The notes below the pieces were generated by a model that worked only from the letters and a program-made list of their open reading frames with translations, had not been told where the DNA came from and made no database searches. From positions 10,798 through 74,797 of the forward strand of contig JBMFQR010000008.1 of NCBI GenBank assembly GCA_049968515.1: a stretch of DNA of 64,000 bases. Reading direction: 5' to 3'. Source of the DNA: JAOACQ01 sp049968515. GTDB taxonomy: Bacteria > Spirochaetota > Brevinematia > Brevinematales > JAOACQ01. This document shows, one piece after another, positions 44,089 to 53,503 of the stretch. The position numbers were made by a program, and so were the translations under genes. Numbering within the stretch: the stretch's first letter is position 1; every line of letters starts with the position of its first letter.

Positions 44089-44598
44089 ATGATGAGGATA
44101 AAAATTTTTACTATAATTTTTTTTGTAGCAATTACAACCTTCTCTTTTGCTACCAATACAAACGTTTATAATTACGATTACAACAATCCAGAGTCCATTA
44201 TAAAAAGTGCATTCCTGATGTTGAAAAATTCTGATTTTAATGCAATGCTTGAAATAACGGAGCTTTATGAGAAAAAGAGAGTTTTGAATATAATCAGCGA
44301 GATTTCAAATAATCCTTCTGTCGTACCAGCGCTGATTTCAGAAGCAAAGAAAATAAAAAGCTTTGAGATTGTTGATAGAGAAGATTATACAAATGATGCT
44401 ACGAACAGCTTTGTCATAGTGGTAACTAAATGGATTGTTTTAAATGACTCAAAGTCCCCAAAAAACTCAGACATCTATGCAGGTATAGAGGATAAGATAA
44501 ATCCAGCAAAGTCAAAAAAAGATAGTGTGGTCTATGTTGATTATCTATTAAAGAAAATTGATGGAAAATGGAAAATAATTTCAAAAAGAAGCAAATGA
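44089..44598 (+). CDS. Small secreted protein, NTF2/DUF4878-like
   Basis: 169 residues with a signal peptide (about 1-21). The rest has the order helix-helix-beta sheet of the NTF2-like/DUF4878 fold: NPESIIKSAFLMLKNSDFNAML at the start, and the ending VVYVDYLLKKIDGKWKIISK typical of that fold. Not a lipoprotein. Overlaps murG (ATGA). Confidence 0.7.
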   Translation: MMRIKIFTIIFFVAITTFSFATNTNVYNYDYNNPESIIKSAFLMLKNSDFNAMLEITELYEKKRVLNIISEISNNPSVVPALISEAKKIKSFEIVDREDYTNDATNSFVIVVTKWIVLNDSKSPKNSDIYAGIEDKINPAKSKKDSVVYVDYLLKKIDGKWKIISKRSK

Positions 44599-45680
44599 GA
44601 TGCCTCATAAGTGGCGGGAAGACCGGCGGGCATCTGATTCCGGGCATAGCATTATATGAGGTTTTTAAGAAGAAAGGGTTTGATGTCAGGTATGTCTTAA
44701 ATTCGACAGATGTGAAATTCCCTATCGTGGAAAGAATTAGAGAAGCGGATAGAATTTATCTTAATATTTCAAGCATATCAAGAAGGTTATCAATCAGAAC
44801 AATTTTTGATATTTTTAAGCTTTTTTTTGCCTTTTTCGGAATCTTTGGAAAAATTGTGGCTTTCAATCCAGACTTTGTAGTTATCACGGGGGGGTATATT
44901 TCAAATCCTGTAGCATTGTGCACGATTTTGCTATTCAAGCCTCTTTACATTCTTGAGCAGAATAGTATTGCAGGTATAACAAACAGATTCTTTTCTATTT
45001 TTGCCAGAAGGATTTTTACTTCATTTGAAAAAACTCAAAAAATTCCCCAGAAAAAATCAGAATGGGCTGGGAATCCAATTCTTTGTTCTGAAAGGGTTGA
45101 CAGGAACGAAGCAAAAAGATTTTTTGGTGTGGAGAAATATGACAGGGTTCTGGGAATTATGAGTGGAAGTCAGGGGGCAAGATCTGTCAACAGCATTTTG
45201 ATTCAAATCCTTCCCAAAATTGAGAAAAGAAATGTAGGTATTATATGGAGTGCTGGTGTTACAGAGTTTGAAAGGTTGAAAGAAAATAAGGAGATGGAAA
45301 AGATAAATGCTTATAAGAATATTAAGATCTTTCCATTTATAGAAAAGATGAATTACTTTTATTCTGCTGTTGATGTGGTGATTTCAAGAGCCGGAGCAAC
45401 TTCTATTTCAGAACTGCTTTATTTTGAAGTACCGGCTTTAGTTATACCTATAAAAAACTCTCCTGATAACCATCAGGAGCTTAATGCAAGCTTTCTTGTT
45501 GATAGAGGCGTGGCACTTATGATTACAGAGGACAATATTGATAGAGAAATTTTAATTTCCTCGATTGAAAAGCTTCTTTTCAACACTGAAGAATACAGAA
45601 AGAACTTTATTAAGTTTAAAAAGATAGGTAAATTACCACAGGAATTTATTGCCGAAGAGATAATGAAGGGGGAGAAATGA
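44595..45680 (+). CDS. murG: UDP-GlcNAc:lipid I N-acetylglucosaminyltransferase
   Basis: Makes lipid II at the inner face of the membrane. About 361 residues. Donor and acceptor loops are recognisable: SGGKTGGHLIPG near 5 (the usual GGTGGH with an added Lys), FVVITGGYISNPVALC near 97, MSGSQGARSVN near 197, and ISRAGATSISELLYF near 273. The ATG overlaps the previous stop. Not in a large dcw cluster; murI follows one gene later. Confidence 0.93.
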   Translation: MRCLISGGKTGGHLIPGIALYEVFKKKGFDVRYVLNSTDVKFPIVERIREADRIYLNISSISRRLSIRTIFDIFKLFFAFFGIFGKIVAFNPDFVVITGGYISNPVALCTILLFKPLYILEQNSIAGITNRFFSIFARRIFTSFEKTQKIPQKKSEWAGNPILCSERVDRNEAKRFFGVEKYDRVLGIMSGSQGARSVNSILIQILPKIEKRNVGIIWSAGVTEFERLKENKEMEKINAYKNIKIFPFIEKMNYFYSAVDVVISRAGATSISELLYFEVPALVIPIKNSPDNHQELNASFLVDRGVALMITEDNIDREILISSIEKLLFNTEEYRKNFIKFKKIGKLPQEFIAEEIMKGEK

Positions 45681-46669
45681 CAGTTTTTGTTGCCGGTGGA
45701 GCAGGTTACATTGGTAGCCATGTTTGCAAAATGTTAAGCAAAGAAGGTCATAATGTAATTGTTTATGATAATCTCTCTAAAGGTTACAGAGAATTTGTAA
45801 AATGGGGAAGATTTATAGAGGGAGATATTTCAGATGAAGTTAGGCTGGATGAGGTCTTTAACACTAATAAGATTGACGTGGTAATGCACTTTTGTGCCTT
45901 TATAGAGGTGGGAGAGTCTGTCATTGATCCAGAAAAATACTATATAAATAACCTTTCAAATACCATAACTCTTCTAAAATCAATGAGAAAATTTGGAATA
46001 AAAAGGTTTATATTTTCATCAACGGCTGCTATCTTTGGTAACCCCGTTAATCTTCCGATAAACGAGGATGACCCAAAAGTTCCGATAAATCCTTATGGTA
46101 GAATTAAACTTATGGTTGAAAATATGCTTGATGATTACGATACAGCCTATGGGTTAAAATCTGTATGCTTCAGATATTTTAATGCTGCCGGGGCTGATCC
46201 TGATTGTGAGATTGGTGAGGCACATAAGCCAGAAAGCCATCTCATCCCGCTTGTGCTTGATGCAGCAATTGGCGAAAGGAAAAACGTAAAGATATATGGC
46301 GATGATTATCCCACAAGGGATGGGACGTGTATAAGGGATTATATTCATGTTAATGATCTTGCGAAGGCACATATTCTCGGTTTGAAATTTCTCTTTGAAG
46401 AAAATAGATCCGAAAAGTTTAATCTTGGATCCGGTGAGGGATATTCGGTAAAAGAGATAATAGATGCAGTCAAGAAAATAACTGGGAAGGATTTCAAAGT
46501 TGTGGTTACAGAAAGAAGGGCTGGAGATCCCCCTGTCTTAATTGCTAATAGTGAAAAGGCAAGAAGAATTTTGGGCTGGGAGAGAAAATATAGCCTCAAG
46601 GAAATTATAGAAACTGCATGGGAATGGCATAAAAAGCTAAAAGGAGAAAAAATTGTCTCTGTCTTCTAA
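45677..46669 (+). CDS. galE: UDP-glucose 4-epimerase
   Basis: Interconverts UDP-Glc and UDP-Gal (or the N-acetyl forms). 330 residues: NAD motif GGAGYIGSH near 7, SSTAAIFG near 115 and the catalytic pair Tyr/Lys in YGRIK near 140, DYPTRDGTCIRDYIHV near 216. Start overlaps murG by four bases, end overlaps murI by 17. Likely feeds sugar donors to surface glycosylation. Confidence 0.95.
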   Translation: MTVFVAGGAGYIGSHVCKMLSKEGHNVIVYDNLSKGYREFVKWGRFIEGDISDEVRLDEVFNTNKIDVVMHFCAFIEVGESVIDPEKYYINNLSNTITLLKSMRKFGIKRFIFSSTAAIFGNPVNLPINEDDPKVPINPYGRIKLMVENMLDDYDTAYGLKSVCFRYFNAAGADPDCEIGEAHKPESHLIPLVLDAAIGERKNVKIYGDDYPTRDGTCIRDYIHVNDLAKAHILGLKFLFEENRSEKFNLGSGEGYSVKEIIDAVKKITGKDFKVVVTERRAGDPPVLIANSEKARRILGWERKYSLKEIIETAWEWHKKLKGEKIVSVF

Positions 46670-47429
46670 AAGAATAGCTTTTTTTGACTCCGGGATTGGC
46701 GGTCTTACTGTGCTTAAGGACTGTATTAAACTTCTTCCAGAGGAGGATTACATTTACTTTGCTGATACAGAAAATGTGCCATATGGAATTAAACTAGAAA
46801 ATGTCGTAAAAGATTACATAATTGACGCCGTAGATTTCTTGGTGAAACAGGATGTCAAAATGATAGTTATTGCATGCAATACTGCAACAAGTGTGGCAAT
46901 TTCTGATCTGCGAGCGCGATATAATCTTTTTGTAGTGGGAATGGAACCGGCTGTTAAACCCGCATTAGAAAAAAACTCTGGCAAAAAGGTGCTTGTTCTT
47001 GCTACTTCTCTCACTCTCAAACTTGAGAAATTAAAAAGGCTGCTCTTAATCTATGATAGGGAACATAAGGTCGATAAGCTTGCACTCGATGGGCTTGTAA
47101 AATTTGCCGAAAGGCTTGAGTTTGACACTGATGATGTAAGGCTATATCTAAAGGAAAAATTTTCTCAGATAAATCCAGAAAAATTTGGGACTGTGGTTCT
47201 TGGTTGCACACACTTTCTTTATTTCAGGGATTTGATAAAAGGCTTTTTTAAGGAAAATATACAATTAATAGACGGAAATGATGGTACAGTAAGAAATATA
47301 AGAAAGATTCTTACTGAAAATTCACTCCTTAATAAGGAGGGACATTCAAGAATAGATTTTTTTGCCTCAAAAAAAGAAGATAAGAGGCTATCTGAAGTAT
47401 GGAATATTCTTCTACAGAGAGATTTTTAA
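46653..47429 (+). CDS. murI: Glutamate racemase
   Basis: Supplies D-glutamate for peptidoglycan. 258 residues. IAFFDSGIGGLTVL at the start, catalytic Cys in ACNTAT near 74 and in GCTHF near 184. TTG start (46653), supported by GGAG seven bases earlier and by the family N-terminus. The long overlap with galE suggests coupled translation. Confidence 0.94.
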   Translation: MSLSSKRIAFFDSGIGGLTVLKDCIKLLPEEDYIYFADTENVPYGIKLENVVKDYIIDAVDFLVKQDVKMIVIACNTATSVAISDLRARYNLFVVGMEPAVKPALEKNSGKKVLVLATSLTLKLEKLKRLLLIYDREHKVDKLALDGLVKFAERLEFDTDDVRLYLKEKFSQINPEKFGTVVLGCTHFLYFRDLIKGFFKENIQLIDGNDGTVRNIRKILTENSLLNKEGHSRIDFFASKKEDKRLSEVWNILLQRDF

Positions 47430-47477
47430 AAAATTGCGTAATTAAAAAAATAGCTTTATCATATTGCCGGAGGAAAA

Positions 47478-47894
47478 ATGAAAGAGCTGAAATATATTAC
47501 AAAGGAAAGCTTTTCAAAATATGGATTTGTGATTGATTTTAACAATCCAAATTCTGAAGGCTGGGAGATACTCACAAAGGTTTCTAAAGAGGGCTGGAGA
47601 ATTGCCATTCTTGAAATAGAGAGAAAAGCTGCAAAAAGACTTGAAAGGCATCCTGATTCAATAGAGACCTTCGAGCCTATGTCGGGAATTGGAGTACTTC
47701 TGGTGGCATCAGAGAGACCAGAAAACTTTGAGGTTTTTTTGCTTGATAAGCCGGTGTGTCTGAATAAGGGTGTCTGGCATGAAGTATTCTCACTTTCAGA
47801 AAGGGCAAAGTTCAAGATTACAGAAAATGATGAAGTGGAATGTGAATACTATAATTTTAAGACTCCATTCGGATTTAGTTTTGACTTTTTTTGA
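47478..47894 (+). CDS. AllA-like cupin protein (ureidoglycolate-lyase family)
   Basis: 138 residues. The pattern ELERHPDSIETFEPM near 55 and CLNKGVWHEVF near 93 match the ureidoglycolate lyase (AllA) cupin. Other purine-degradation genes are not near it, so it may act on a different substrate. Good ribosome site (GGAGG). Its stop overlaps the next gene region by a few bases. Confidence 0.75.
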   Translation: MKELKYITKESFSKYGFVIDFNNPNSEGWEILTKVSKEGWRIAILEIERKAAKRLERHPDSIETFEPMSGIGVLLVASERPENFEVFLLDKPVCLNKGVWHEVFSLSERAKFKITENDEVECEYYNFKTPFGFSFDFF

Positions 47895-47962
47895 TGGGCA
47901 TTTTGAACTCCTGCTCCGATAACTTTAAACAAATGCCTGAAATATTAAGAAAGGAGATGACA

Positions 47963-48517
47963 GTGAAAAGAATCTTTTTTGCCCTAATATTTTTATTTTT
48001 TTCCTCTCTGTGTTTTTCTGAATTAAACCTTGATATTGGTATTAATGGAGGCATTGAACAGAACATTTACGATGCAAGAGAGGAAAGTTTTAAGGCAAAA
48101 TTTCAGTATGGAAATGGGTTTAATTCTTATATTCGAGCAGTTTTTTTTCGTTATGTTGGTGTAGAGTTTGGATTTCCCGGATTTTTCTATACATACAGTT
48201 CCGATAGTTCAGGTGATTACTATTATCCAGAAAAAATAAAAATTCCCTGGAATCTAAAATTTCTGTTTATGATAAGCTACAAAGGGTTTAATTTTGAAGC
48301 CGGTGGAGGACTGGAGTTCCCTTACTATATACTTGCCTCTTATTATTCTCCAAGGTATATTATTTTAGGTTTTTCTTTTCTCGGAGGTGTATCATATCAG
48401 TTTACAGAAAGGTTTTCACTCGGAATACGCTTTAATGTGGCTTTTTATTCTGATGAATACACCTCACTTAATAACTCAATATATTACTTGTTAAATATGA
48501 GTTACAGGATATTCTGA
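47963..48517 (+). CDS. Outer-membrane beta-barrel-like protein
   Basis: 185 residues. A signal peptide (about 1-18) is followed by strong alternating strands with many aromatic and Gly residues, ending in MSYRIF with the terminal Phe seen in BAM-inserted barrels. It looks like a small eight-strand barrel of the OmpA/OmpW size. GTG start at 47963 sits six bases behind AAGGAG and is preferred over the ATG at 47957, which touches the ribosome site. The next gene starts in its stop codon. Confidence 0.75.
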   Translation: MKRIFFALIFLFFSSLCFSELNLDIGINGGIEQNIYDAREESFKAKFQYGNGFNSYIRAVFFRYVGVEFGFPGFFYTYSSDSSGDYYYPEKIKIPWNLKFLFMISYKGFNFEAGGGLEFPYYILASYYSPRYIILGFSFLGGVSYQFTERFSLGIRFNVAFYSDEYTSLNNSIYYLLNMSYRIF

Positions 48518-49239
48518 TGAATAAAATAGTGATATTCTTCTTCGTTTTGATCTGTTTTTCAGGATGTTCTATAGATTTTGAAAAGGGGGATGGAAAAAAG
48601 TATGCCTTAATTTACGGAATTAACAATTATCTCTATGTTTCTCCTCCTTTGAATTTTGCTGTGTCTGATGCAGTGAGTATGTCATCCTCCCTTAAAAATT
48701 ATGGCTTTAATGTTGTATTACGGACTGATTCAGAGGCTACAAAGTCAAGTATTTCAAATGATTTGGCCAATTTGGTTTTTACAATGAATGAAGAAGACAC
48801 ATTGCTATTTTATTTTTCAGGGCATGGATATAGAACAGGCGGAATAAGCTATATTGTTCCATATGATACAAGCATAACTAATCTCAATTCAATGTTGAGT
48901 GAGGTAGAGTTGTTTGAGTGGTTGAAAGATGTAAAAACTGACAAGGTGCTTCTAATTTTTGACCATTGTTATTCCGGTGCCTATATTGCTAAGAATAGAT
49001 TTTTTGTGATGACTGCCTCAAAAGCTGATGAAGAAGCTGCAGAGATATCAAGCATTGGTCATGGACTTTTCACTTATTATTTCCTTAATGGTCTGGAAAA
49101 CAAAAAGGCTGACATTAATGAGGATAATCACATAAGCTTTTCCGAAATATTTTACTTTGTAGAATACTATGTTACAAACTATGGCTATCAGACTCCTCAG
49201 TTTCTTGGAAATAAAACTGTGGAGTATGTCTTATTTTAG
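48517..49239 (+). CDS. Lipoprotein-anchored caspase-like cysteine protease (C14)
   Basis: 240 residues. Lipobox FSGC (Cys17) anchors it. The caspase-hemoglobinase fold follows: ALIYGINNY near 31, catalytic His103 in YFSGHGYR and catalytic Cys151 in FDHCYSGA. Residues 199-210 (DINEDNHISFSE) form an EF-hand-like calcium loop, as in metacaspase-like enzymes that need calcium. Metacaspases and their prokaryotic relatives cut after Arg/Lys. Start overlaps the barrel gene's stop, so the two are probably made in fixed ratio. The substrate is unknown. Confidence 0.9.
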   Translation: MNKIVIFFFVLICFSGCSIDFEKGDGKKYALIYGINNYLYVSPPLNFAVSDAVSMSSSLKNYGFNVVLRTDSEATKSSISNDLANLVFTMNEEDTLLFYFSGHGYRTGGISYIVPYDTSITNLNSMLSEVELFEWLKDVKTDKVLLIFDHCYSGAYIAKNRFFVMTASKADEEAAEISSIGHGLFTYYFLNGLENKKADINEDNHISFSEIFYFVEYYVTNYGYQTPQFLGNKTVEYVLF

Positions 49240-49329
49240 TTATTATTATCCTTTAAGAAGTCTTTATTATGACGTGCGAAATATCCAATATGGCTGAAAA
49301 ATCTAAAGAGTTATAAAAATAATTATGCT

Positions 49330-49827
49330 TTAAACCTCTTTTAGTTTATCCTGCAGTTTTTTATCCTGCTCAAGGACATCATCCTGCATCTTATTTAGAT
49401 AATTTTCAAGTTTCTTTTCTATCTCTTCATACTTTAGTGAAAGAATTCTTAAAGCAAGGAGTGCGGCATTTTCACTTCCATCAATCGCAACAGTGGCAAC
49501 AGGTACTCCTTTGGGCATCTGGACTATTGATAGAAGTGCATCAAGTCCATCAAGAGTAGAAGATTTCACCGGCACTCCTATTACAGGTAGGGAAGTATGT
49601 GAAGCTACAACTCCGGGTAGATGTGCAGCCTTACCGGCAGCAGCAATAATAACTTCAATGCCTTTTGCCTTTGCTTCCTTAACAAAGCTCACAACCTTTT
49701 CAGGAGTTCTATGAGCCGATAAAGCCCTTAACTCCACCTCAATATTAAACTCTTTCAAAATCTTTACTGCACTTGAAATTACATCAAAATCAGATGCAGA
49801 GCCAATCAAGATTCCCACCTTTGGCAT
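49330..49827 (-). CDS. purE: N5-carboxyaminoimidazole ribonucleotide mutase (class I)
   Basis: Purine synthesis step converting N5-CAIR to CAIR. 165 residues with GSASDFDV near 8, SAHRTPEKV near 37 and AGKAAHLPGVVASHT near 64. The class I markers are clear. Other pur genes are not here. Follows alaA by 18 bases. Confidence 0.95.
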   Translation of the reverse strand: MPKVGILIGSASDFDVISSAVKILKEFNIEVELRALSAHRTPEKVVSFVKEAKAKGIEVIIAAAGKAAHLPGVVASHTSLPVIGVPVKSSTLDGLDALLSIVQMPKGVPVATVAIDGSENAALLALRILSLKYEEIEKKLENYLNKMQDDVLEQDKKLQDKLKEV

Positions 49828-49845
49828 CTTTTCCCCCTGTTTTTA

Positions 49846-51063
49846 TTATGATTGCTTGTAATCCTTTAAAAAATCAGCAAATCTTTTTCCAACCTCTTTC
49901 AATTCTTCTATGTCTGGAAGAAAAACTACCCTGAAGTGATCCGGGTGGGGCCAGTTAAATCCTGTGCCCTGTACCAGAAGGACCTTCTTTGCAATGAGAA
50001 AATCATAGACAAACTTCTGGTCATCCTTTATGTTATACATTTTTGTGTCAATTTTCGGGAATAAGTAAAGTGCTCCTTTGGGCTTGATGCTTGAGACACC
50101 GGGTATGGAGTTAAAAATCTCGTAGGCGAGGTTTCTCTGATCGTATAATCTTCCACCGGGGCTTGTCAGTTGCTTTATATCCTGAGGGCCTCCGAGGGCA
50201 GTCTGTATGGCAAACTGCCCAGTAACATTTCCACAGAGTCTCATTGAAGCAAGAATATTCAATCCTTCGATGTAATCCTTTGCTACTTCCCTGTTGCCGG
50301 TAAGCACCATCCATCCAACCCTGAAACCGGGGATTCTGTGTGATTTTGACAAACCTCCGAATGTAACAACAAGAACATTTTTTGTAAAGGTTGAAAGAGG
50401 GTAGTGAATGGCATCATCATATGTAATATTTTCATATATCTCATCTGCATAAATTATGAGTTCATTCTCCTCGGCAATTTTCACAATCTCTTCCAGAATT
50501 TCTTTTGGATATACTGCTCCTGTGGGATTGTTGGGATTAATTATAACGATTCCTTTGGTTTTAGAACTAATCTTTTTTTTAATGTCTTTAATATCGGGAT
50601 ACCACTCCTGTTCCTCATCGCAGATATAATGAACCGGTTTACCCCCTGATAGACTTACTGCTGCAGTCCACAGTGGGTAGTCGGGTGCTGGTATTAAAAT
50701 CTCATCTCCATTATTTAGTAAGCCCTGCATTGCCATTACAATCAGCTCACTAACTCCATTTCCAACATAGATATACTCTATATCGAGATCTTCAAGCCCC
50801 TTTAACTCATAATATTGCATTATTGCCTTTCTTGCAGAGAATAATCCTTTTGAGTCACAATACGGCTCTGCAGAACGTATATTCAATATGACATCATGTA
50901 TGATTTCATCTGGGGCTGATATTGCAAATGCCGGTGGATTTCCGGTATTTAATTTAATAATTTTAAAACCCTCTTCTTCAAGCTGTCTTGCCTTTTCAGG
51001 CACAGGTCCTCTTATTTCATAACAAACATTGTCAAGTTTGGATGATTTTTTGTAAATCTTCAT
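49846..51063 (-). CDS. alaA: Alanine aminotransferase AlaA
   Basis: PLP enzyme making alanine from pyruvate and glutamate. 405 residues. The order of motifs matches E. coli AlaA closely: YEIRGPVPEKARQLE near 15, EPYCDSKGLFSARKAIM near 66, VIINPNNPTGAVYP near 177, YADEIYENITYDD near 209, and the PLP Lys in GLSKSHRIPGFRVGW near 240. A ribosome site GAGGTGG precedes the ATG. Confidence 0.94.
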   Translation of the reverse strand: MKIYKKSSKLDNVCYEIRGPVPEKARQLEEEGFKIIKLNTGNPPAFAISAPDEIIHDVILNIRSAEPYCDSKGLFSARKAIMQYYELKGLEDLDIEYIYVGNGVSELIVMAMQGLLNNGDEILIPAPDYPLWTAAVSLSGGKPVHYICDEEQEWYPDIKDIKKKISSKTKGIVIINPNNPTGAVYPKEILEEIVKIAEENELIIYADEIYENITYDDAIHYPLSTFTKNVLVVTFGGLSKSHRIPGFRVGWMVLTGNREVAKDYIEGLNILASMRLCGNVTGQFAIQTALGGPQDIKQLTSPGGRLYDQRNLAYEIFNSIPGVSSIKPKGALYLFPKIDTKMYNIKDDQKFVYDFLIAKKVLLVQGTGFNWPHPDHFRVVFLPDIEELKEVGKRFADFLKDYKQS

Positions 51064-51374
51064 GGGCCACCTCTAAAAATTATCCTTTTTATTATGTTAA
51101 AGTAGCCTTTGAAAAAAATCCATTTTTTATGGTACATTTTTGCCTGCTATATCACCTGCACTTATATTGTTAACCAATGCAAGTAGGCAAAGTGAGCGGA
51201 GTTGTTTTAGACCTTTAACATACTGATTGTTCAGTTATAAGCTTATAAAAAATAGCACGGTTCAGGATGTTTTAACTTCTCCACTCTTTTTGACATAGTT
51301 TTTATTTTTGTTTAAAATATATATAATTTTAACTATTCAGGGTAAGTCTTATAGTCCTGAAGGGAGAATTGATT
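51064..51374. other. 311-base gap between alaA and the glycosyltransferase operon
   Basis: Holds the promoter at 51290 on the plus strand and a 14-bp palindrome (TTATAAGCTTATAA, 51235-51248). An imperfect repeat TTTGCCT/AGGCAAA surrounds 51135-51195. No RNA gene or open reading frame worth listing was seen. Confidence 0.6.
51290..51318 (+). promoter_or_regulatory. Promoter of the glycosyltransferase-murB-yqeK operon
   Basis: TTGACA, 17 bases, TAAAAT. About 57 bases before the start codon. Confidence 0.75.
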
Positions 51375-52502
51375 ATGGATTATCTTTTCATATATCTTTT
51401 CTCTATTTTTTTAATCAATCTGTTCTTTTTGATATTGACAATTACCAATACTCTCTTTCTCAAAAAGACTTCTATTTTTAAAAAGCCAGTTAAAACCCCT
51501 TTTATTTCAGTACTTATCCCTGCAAGAAATGAAGAGAAGAATATAATCCCTTGCATAGAGTCACTGCTTAACCAGAATTATCCAGATTACGAGGTGATTG
51601 TTCTCAATGATAATTCTACTGATGGCACTGAAATGATACTCAAGCGTTATGAAGCCTATCCAAACTTTAGGTATTATAATGGTGCTGAACTTGAGTATGG
51701 GTGGAAGGGAAAGACCTTTGCAAGTCAGCAGCTTTTGGAGTATGCAAGGGGAGAGATATGTTTTTTTACTGATGCAGATACAATTCATTCACCGGATACC
51801 CTTTCCTTCCTTATGGGAAAGATGGAAGAATACGACGTTGATTTTTTATCGGGCTATGCATTTCACAATTCGGTAACCTTTGGGGAGAAGATCATTATTC
51901 CAGCTCTCTATGTTATGACGGTGCTTTTTCTGCCACTTTTTCTTGTTTACTCTTCCAGAATGCCGATTTTTTCCTTTGCCATCGGACAGGTGATTTTTGC
52001 AAAAAAAGAGGTCTTTGATAAGATTGGTGGATTTGAGGAGATAAAAAACGAAGTGGTTGAAGATATGGCACTTGGAAGGAAGGTTAAAGAGTATGGGTTT
52101 AAGACAATTTTTATAGATGCAAAGAATTATATAAGCTGCAGGATGTACAAAAATTATCTTGAAGGCTTTATGGGAATTGCAAGGGTTATCTATCCGGCCA
52201 TTTCAAAGAGTATATTTATTTTTTTAGGGCTTGTTTTCAGTCTGTTTTCACTGTTAGAGTTCCCGATTATCTATTTAATTTTGAATTTCAATAATCCATC
52301 AGTCTACAATTCCCTTTCAATTTATAGTGTTTTTTTGTTTTCAATTGCATGGATAATATCTCTTTATGACAGAAAGCAATCTGTGTTTTCGTTTGTGCTT
52401 TATCCTTTCTTTTTCCTGAATCTGATTTTGATAGCCACATATTCTGTATTAAAAATTGGTTTTGGCAAAGGAATAAAATGGAAAGAAAGGCTTGTTAAAT
52501 AA
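51375..52502 (+). CDS. Membrane glycosyltransferase, family 2
   Basis: About 375 residues. An N-terminal membrane helix (about 3-28), then the GT-A domain with SVLIPARNEEKN near 46, VIVLNDNSTDGT near 77, ADTIH (the DxD-like AD-A-D-T) near 136, and GGFEEIKNEVVEDM near 220; three or four C-terminal membrane helices follow. The GWKGKTFA motif near 112 is like that in hopanoid- or carotenoid-linked glycosyltransferases, but the acceptor is not known. Confidence 0.88.
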   Translation: MDYLFIYLFSIFLINLFFLILTITNTLFLKKTSIFKKPVKTPFISVLIPARNEEKNIIPCIESLLNQNYPDYEVIVLNDNSTDGTEMILKRYEAYPNFRYYNGAELEYGWKGKTFASQQLLEYARGEICFFTDADTIHSPDTLSFLMGKMEEYDVDFLSGYAFHNSVTFGEKIIIPALYVMTVLFLPLFLVYSSRMPIFSFAIGQVIFAKKEVFDKIGGFEEIKNEVVEDMALGRKVKEYGFKTIFIDAKNYISCRMYKNYLEGFMGIARVIYPAISKSIFIFLGLVFSLFSLLEFPIIYLILNFNNPSVYNSLSIYSVFLFSIAWIISLYDRKQSVFSFVLYPFFFLNLILIATYSVLKIGFGKGIKWKERLVK

Positions 52503-52510
52503 GGAAAACT

Positions 52511-53503
52511 ATGAAAATTATCTTTTCCGATGTAAACCTTTCCTCTTTTTCCTCATATAAGATTGGGGGAAATGCAAGATATTTTTCTACACCTTCTGGC
52601 ATTTCTGAGTTAAAAAAAGTATTAAGGTTTGCCAAGAGAAAAAATTTGCAACCCATTATCTTCGGTCACGCTACAAACATCGTCTTTCCAGACAACCCTG
52701 CGGAAAGCTATATCTTTATTTCCTTGAGGAATTTTAACCATATAAAGGCTAAAAAAAATACAATCTTTCTTTCGGCCGGCCTTCCATCCTCAATTCTTTC
52801 AGTGATTGGGATGCTTTCTAATACTGAGGGGCTTTTGTTTACCCATCTTCTTCCCGGAAGCATAGGCGGGGGAATCTATATGAATGCAAGATGTTATGAA
52901 AATGAGTTTTCTGAAATTCTTGACAGTATATATTATCTTGATGAAAATTTTAATCTGAAAATAATTCATAGAGATGAATGTCTTTTTTCTTACAAGAAGT
53001 CAATCTTTCAATCACATAACTGGACAATAGTGGGTGCTGATTTTGTTTTAAATACCCCGCTTAAAAAAGAGAATTTGAAGGCTATAAAGAAGTTTTTATT
53101 CGCAGAAAGGATAAATTTTTCTTCGCTTGTTGATTATCTTGAAAAATTCAGGATAAAGAAAATTACTGAGTTTTTTAATTTATCAATTATTCCACAAAAG
53201 ATTGTGGATATTGAAAACGACAGAATAAAAAAACACCAGTTTGACTTTCCTTCCTGTGGTTCTGTCTTCAAGAATAACTATGCCACAGGTCAACCGACAG
53301 GAAGGCTTATAGAACTTGCTGGATTGAAGGGATTAACATCTGGCGGGGCAAGGATTTCAGAATATCATGCCAATTTCATTATAAATCTTGGAAATGCGAC
53401 CCAGAGAGATATTTTAATCCTCATTGAGACAGTCAAAGAGAAAGTTTTGGAAAGGTTTGGCTTTATCCCTGAAGTTGAGGTGAGGATAATTAAAAATGAA
53501 TGA
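52511..53503 (+). CDS. murB: UDP-N-acetylenolpyruvoylglucosamine reductase
   Basis: FAD enzyme giving UDP-MurNAc in peptidoglycan synthesis. 330 residues: the FAD domain with SSYKIGGNARYF near 15, PGSIGGGIYMNARCY near 114, and the C-terminal FPSCGSVFKN, the catalytic Ser site, near 247 and GARISEYHANFIIN near 277. Residues about 195-245 are an insert compared with the common type I form. Overlaps yqeK by 8 bases. Confidence 0.94.
   Translation: MKIIFSDVNLSSFSSYKIGGNARYFSTPSGISELKKVLRFAKRKNLQPIIFGHATNIVFPDNPAESYIFISLRNFNHIKAKKNTIFLSAGLPSSILSVIGMLSNTEGLLFTHLLPGSIGGGIYMNARCYENEFSEILDSIYYLDENFNLKIIHRDECLFSYKKSIFQSHNWTIVGADFVLNTPLKKENLKAIKKFLFAERINFSSLVDYLEKFRIKKITEFFNLSIIPQKIVDIENDRIKKHQFDFPSCGSVFKNNYATGQPTGRLIELAGLKGLTSGGARISEYHANFIINLGNATQRDILILIETVKEKVLERFGFIPEVEVRIIKNE

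Noticed and set aside
47891..47962. Longer starts for the barrel protein
   Set aside because: The extra residues are polar and precede the signal peptide, and the ribosome site is only correctly spaced for the GTG at 47963.
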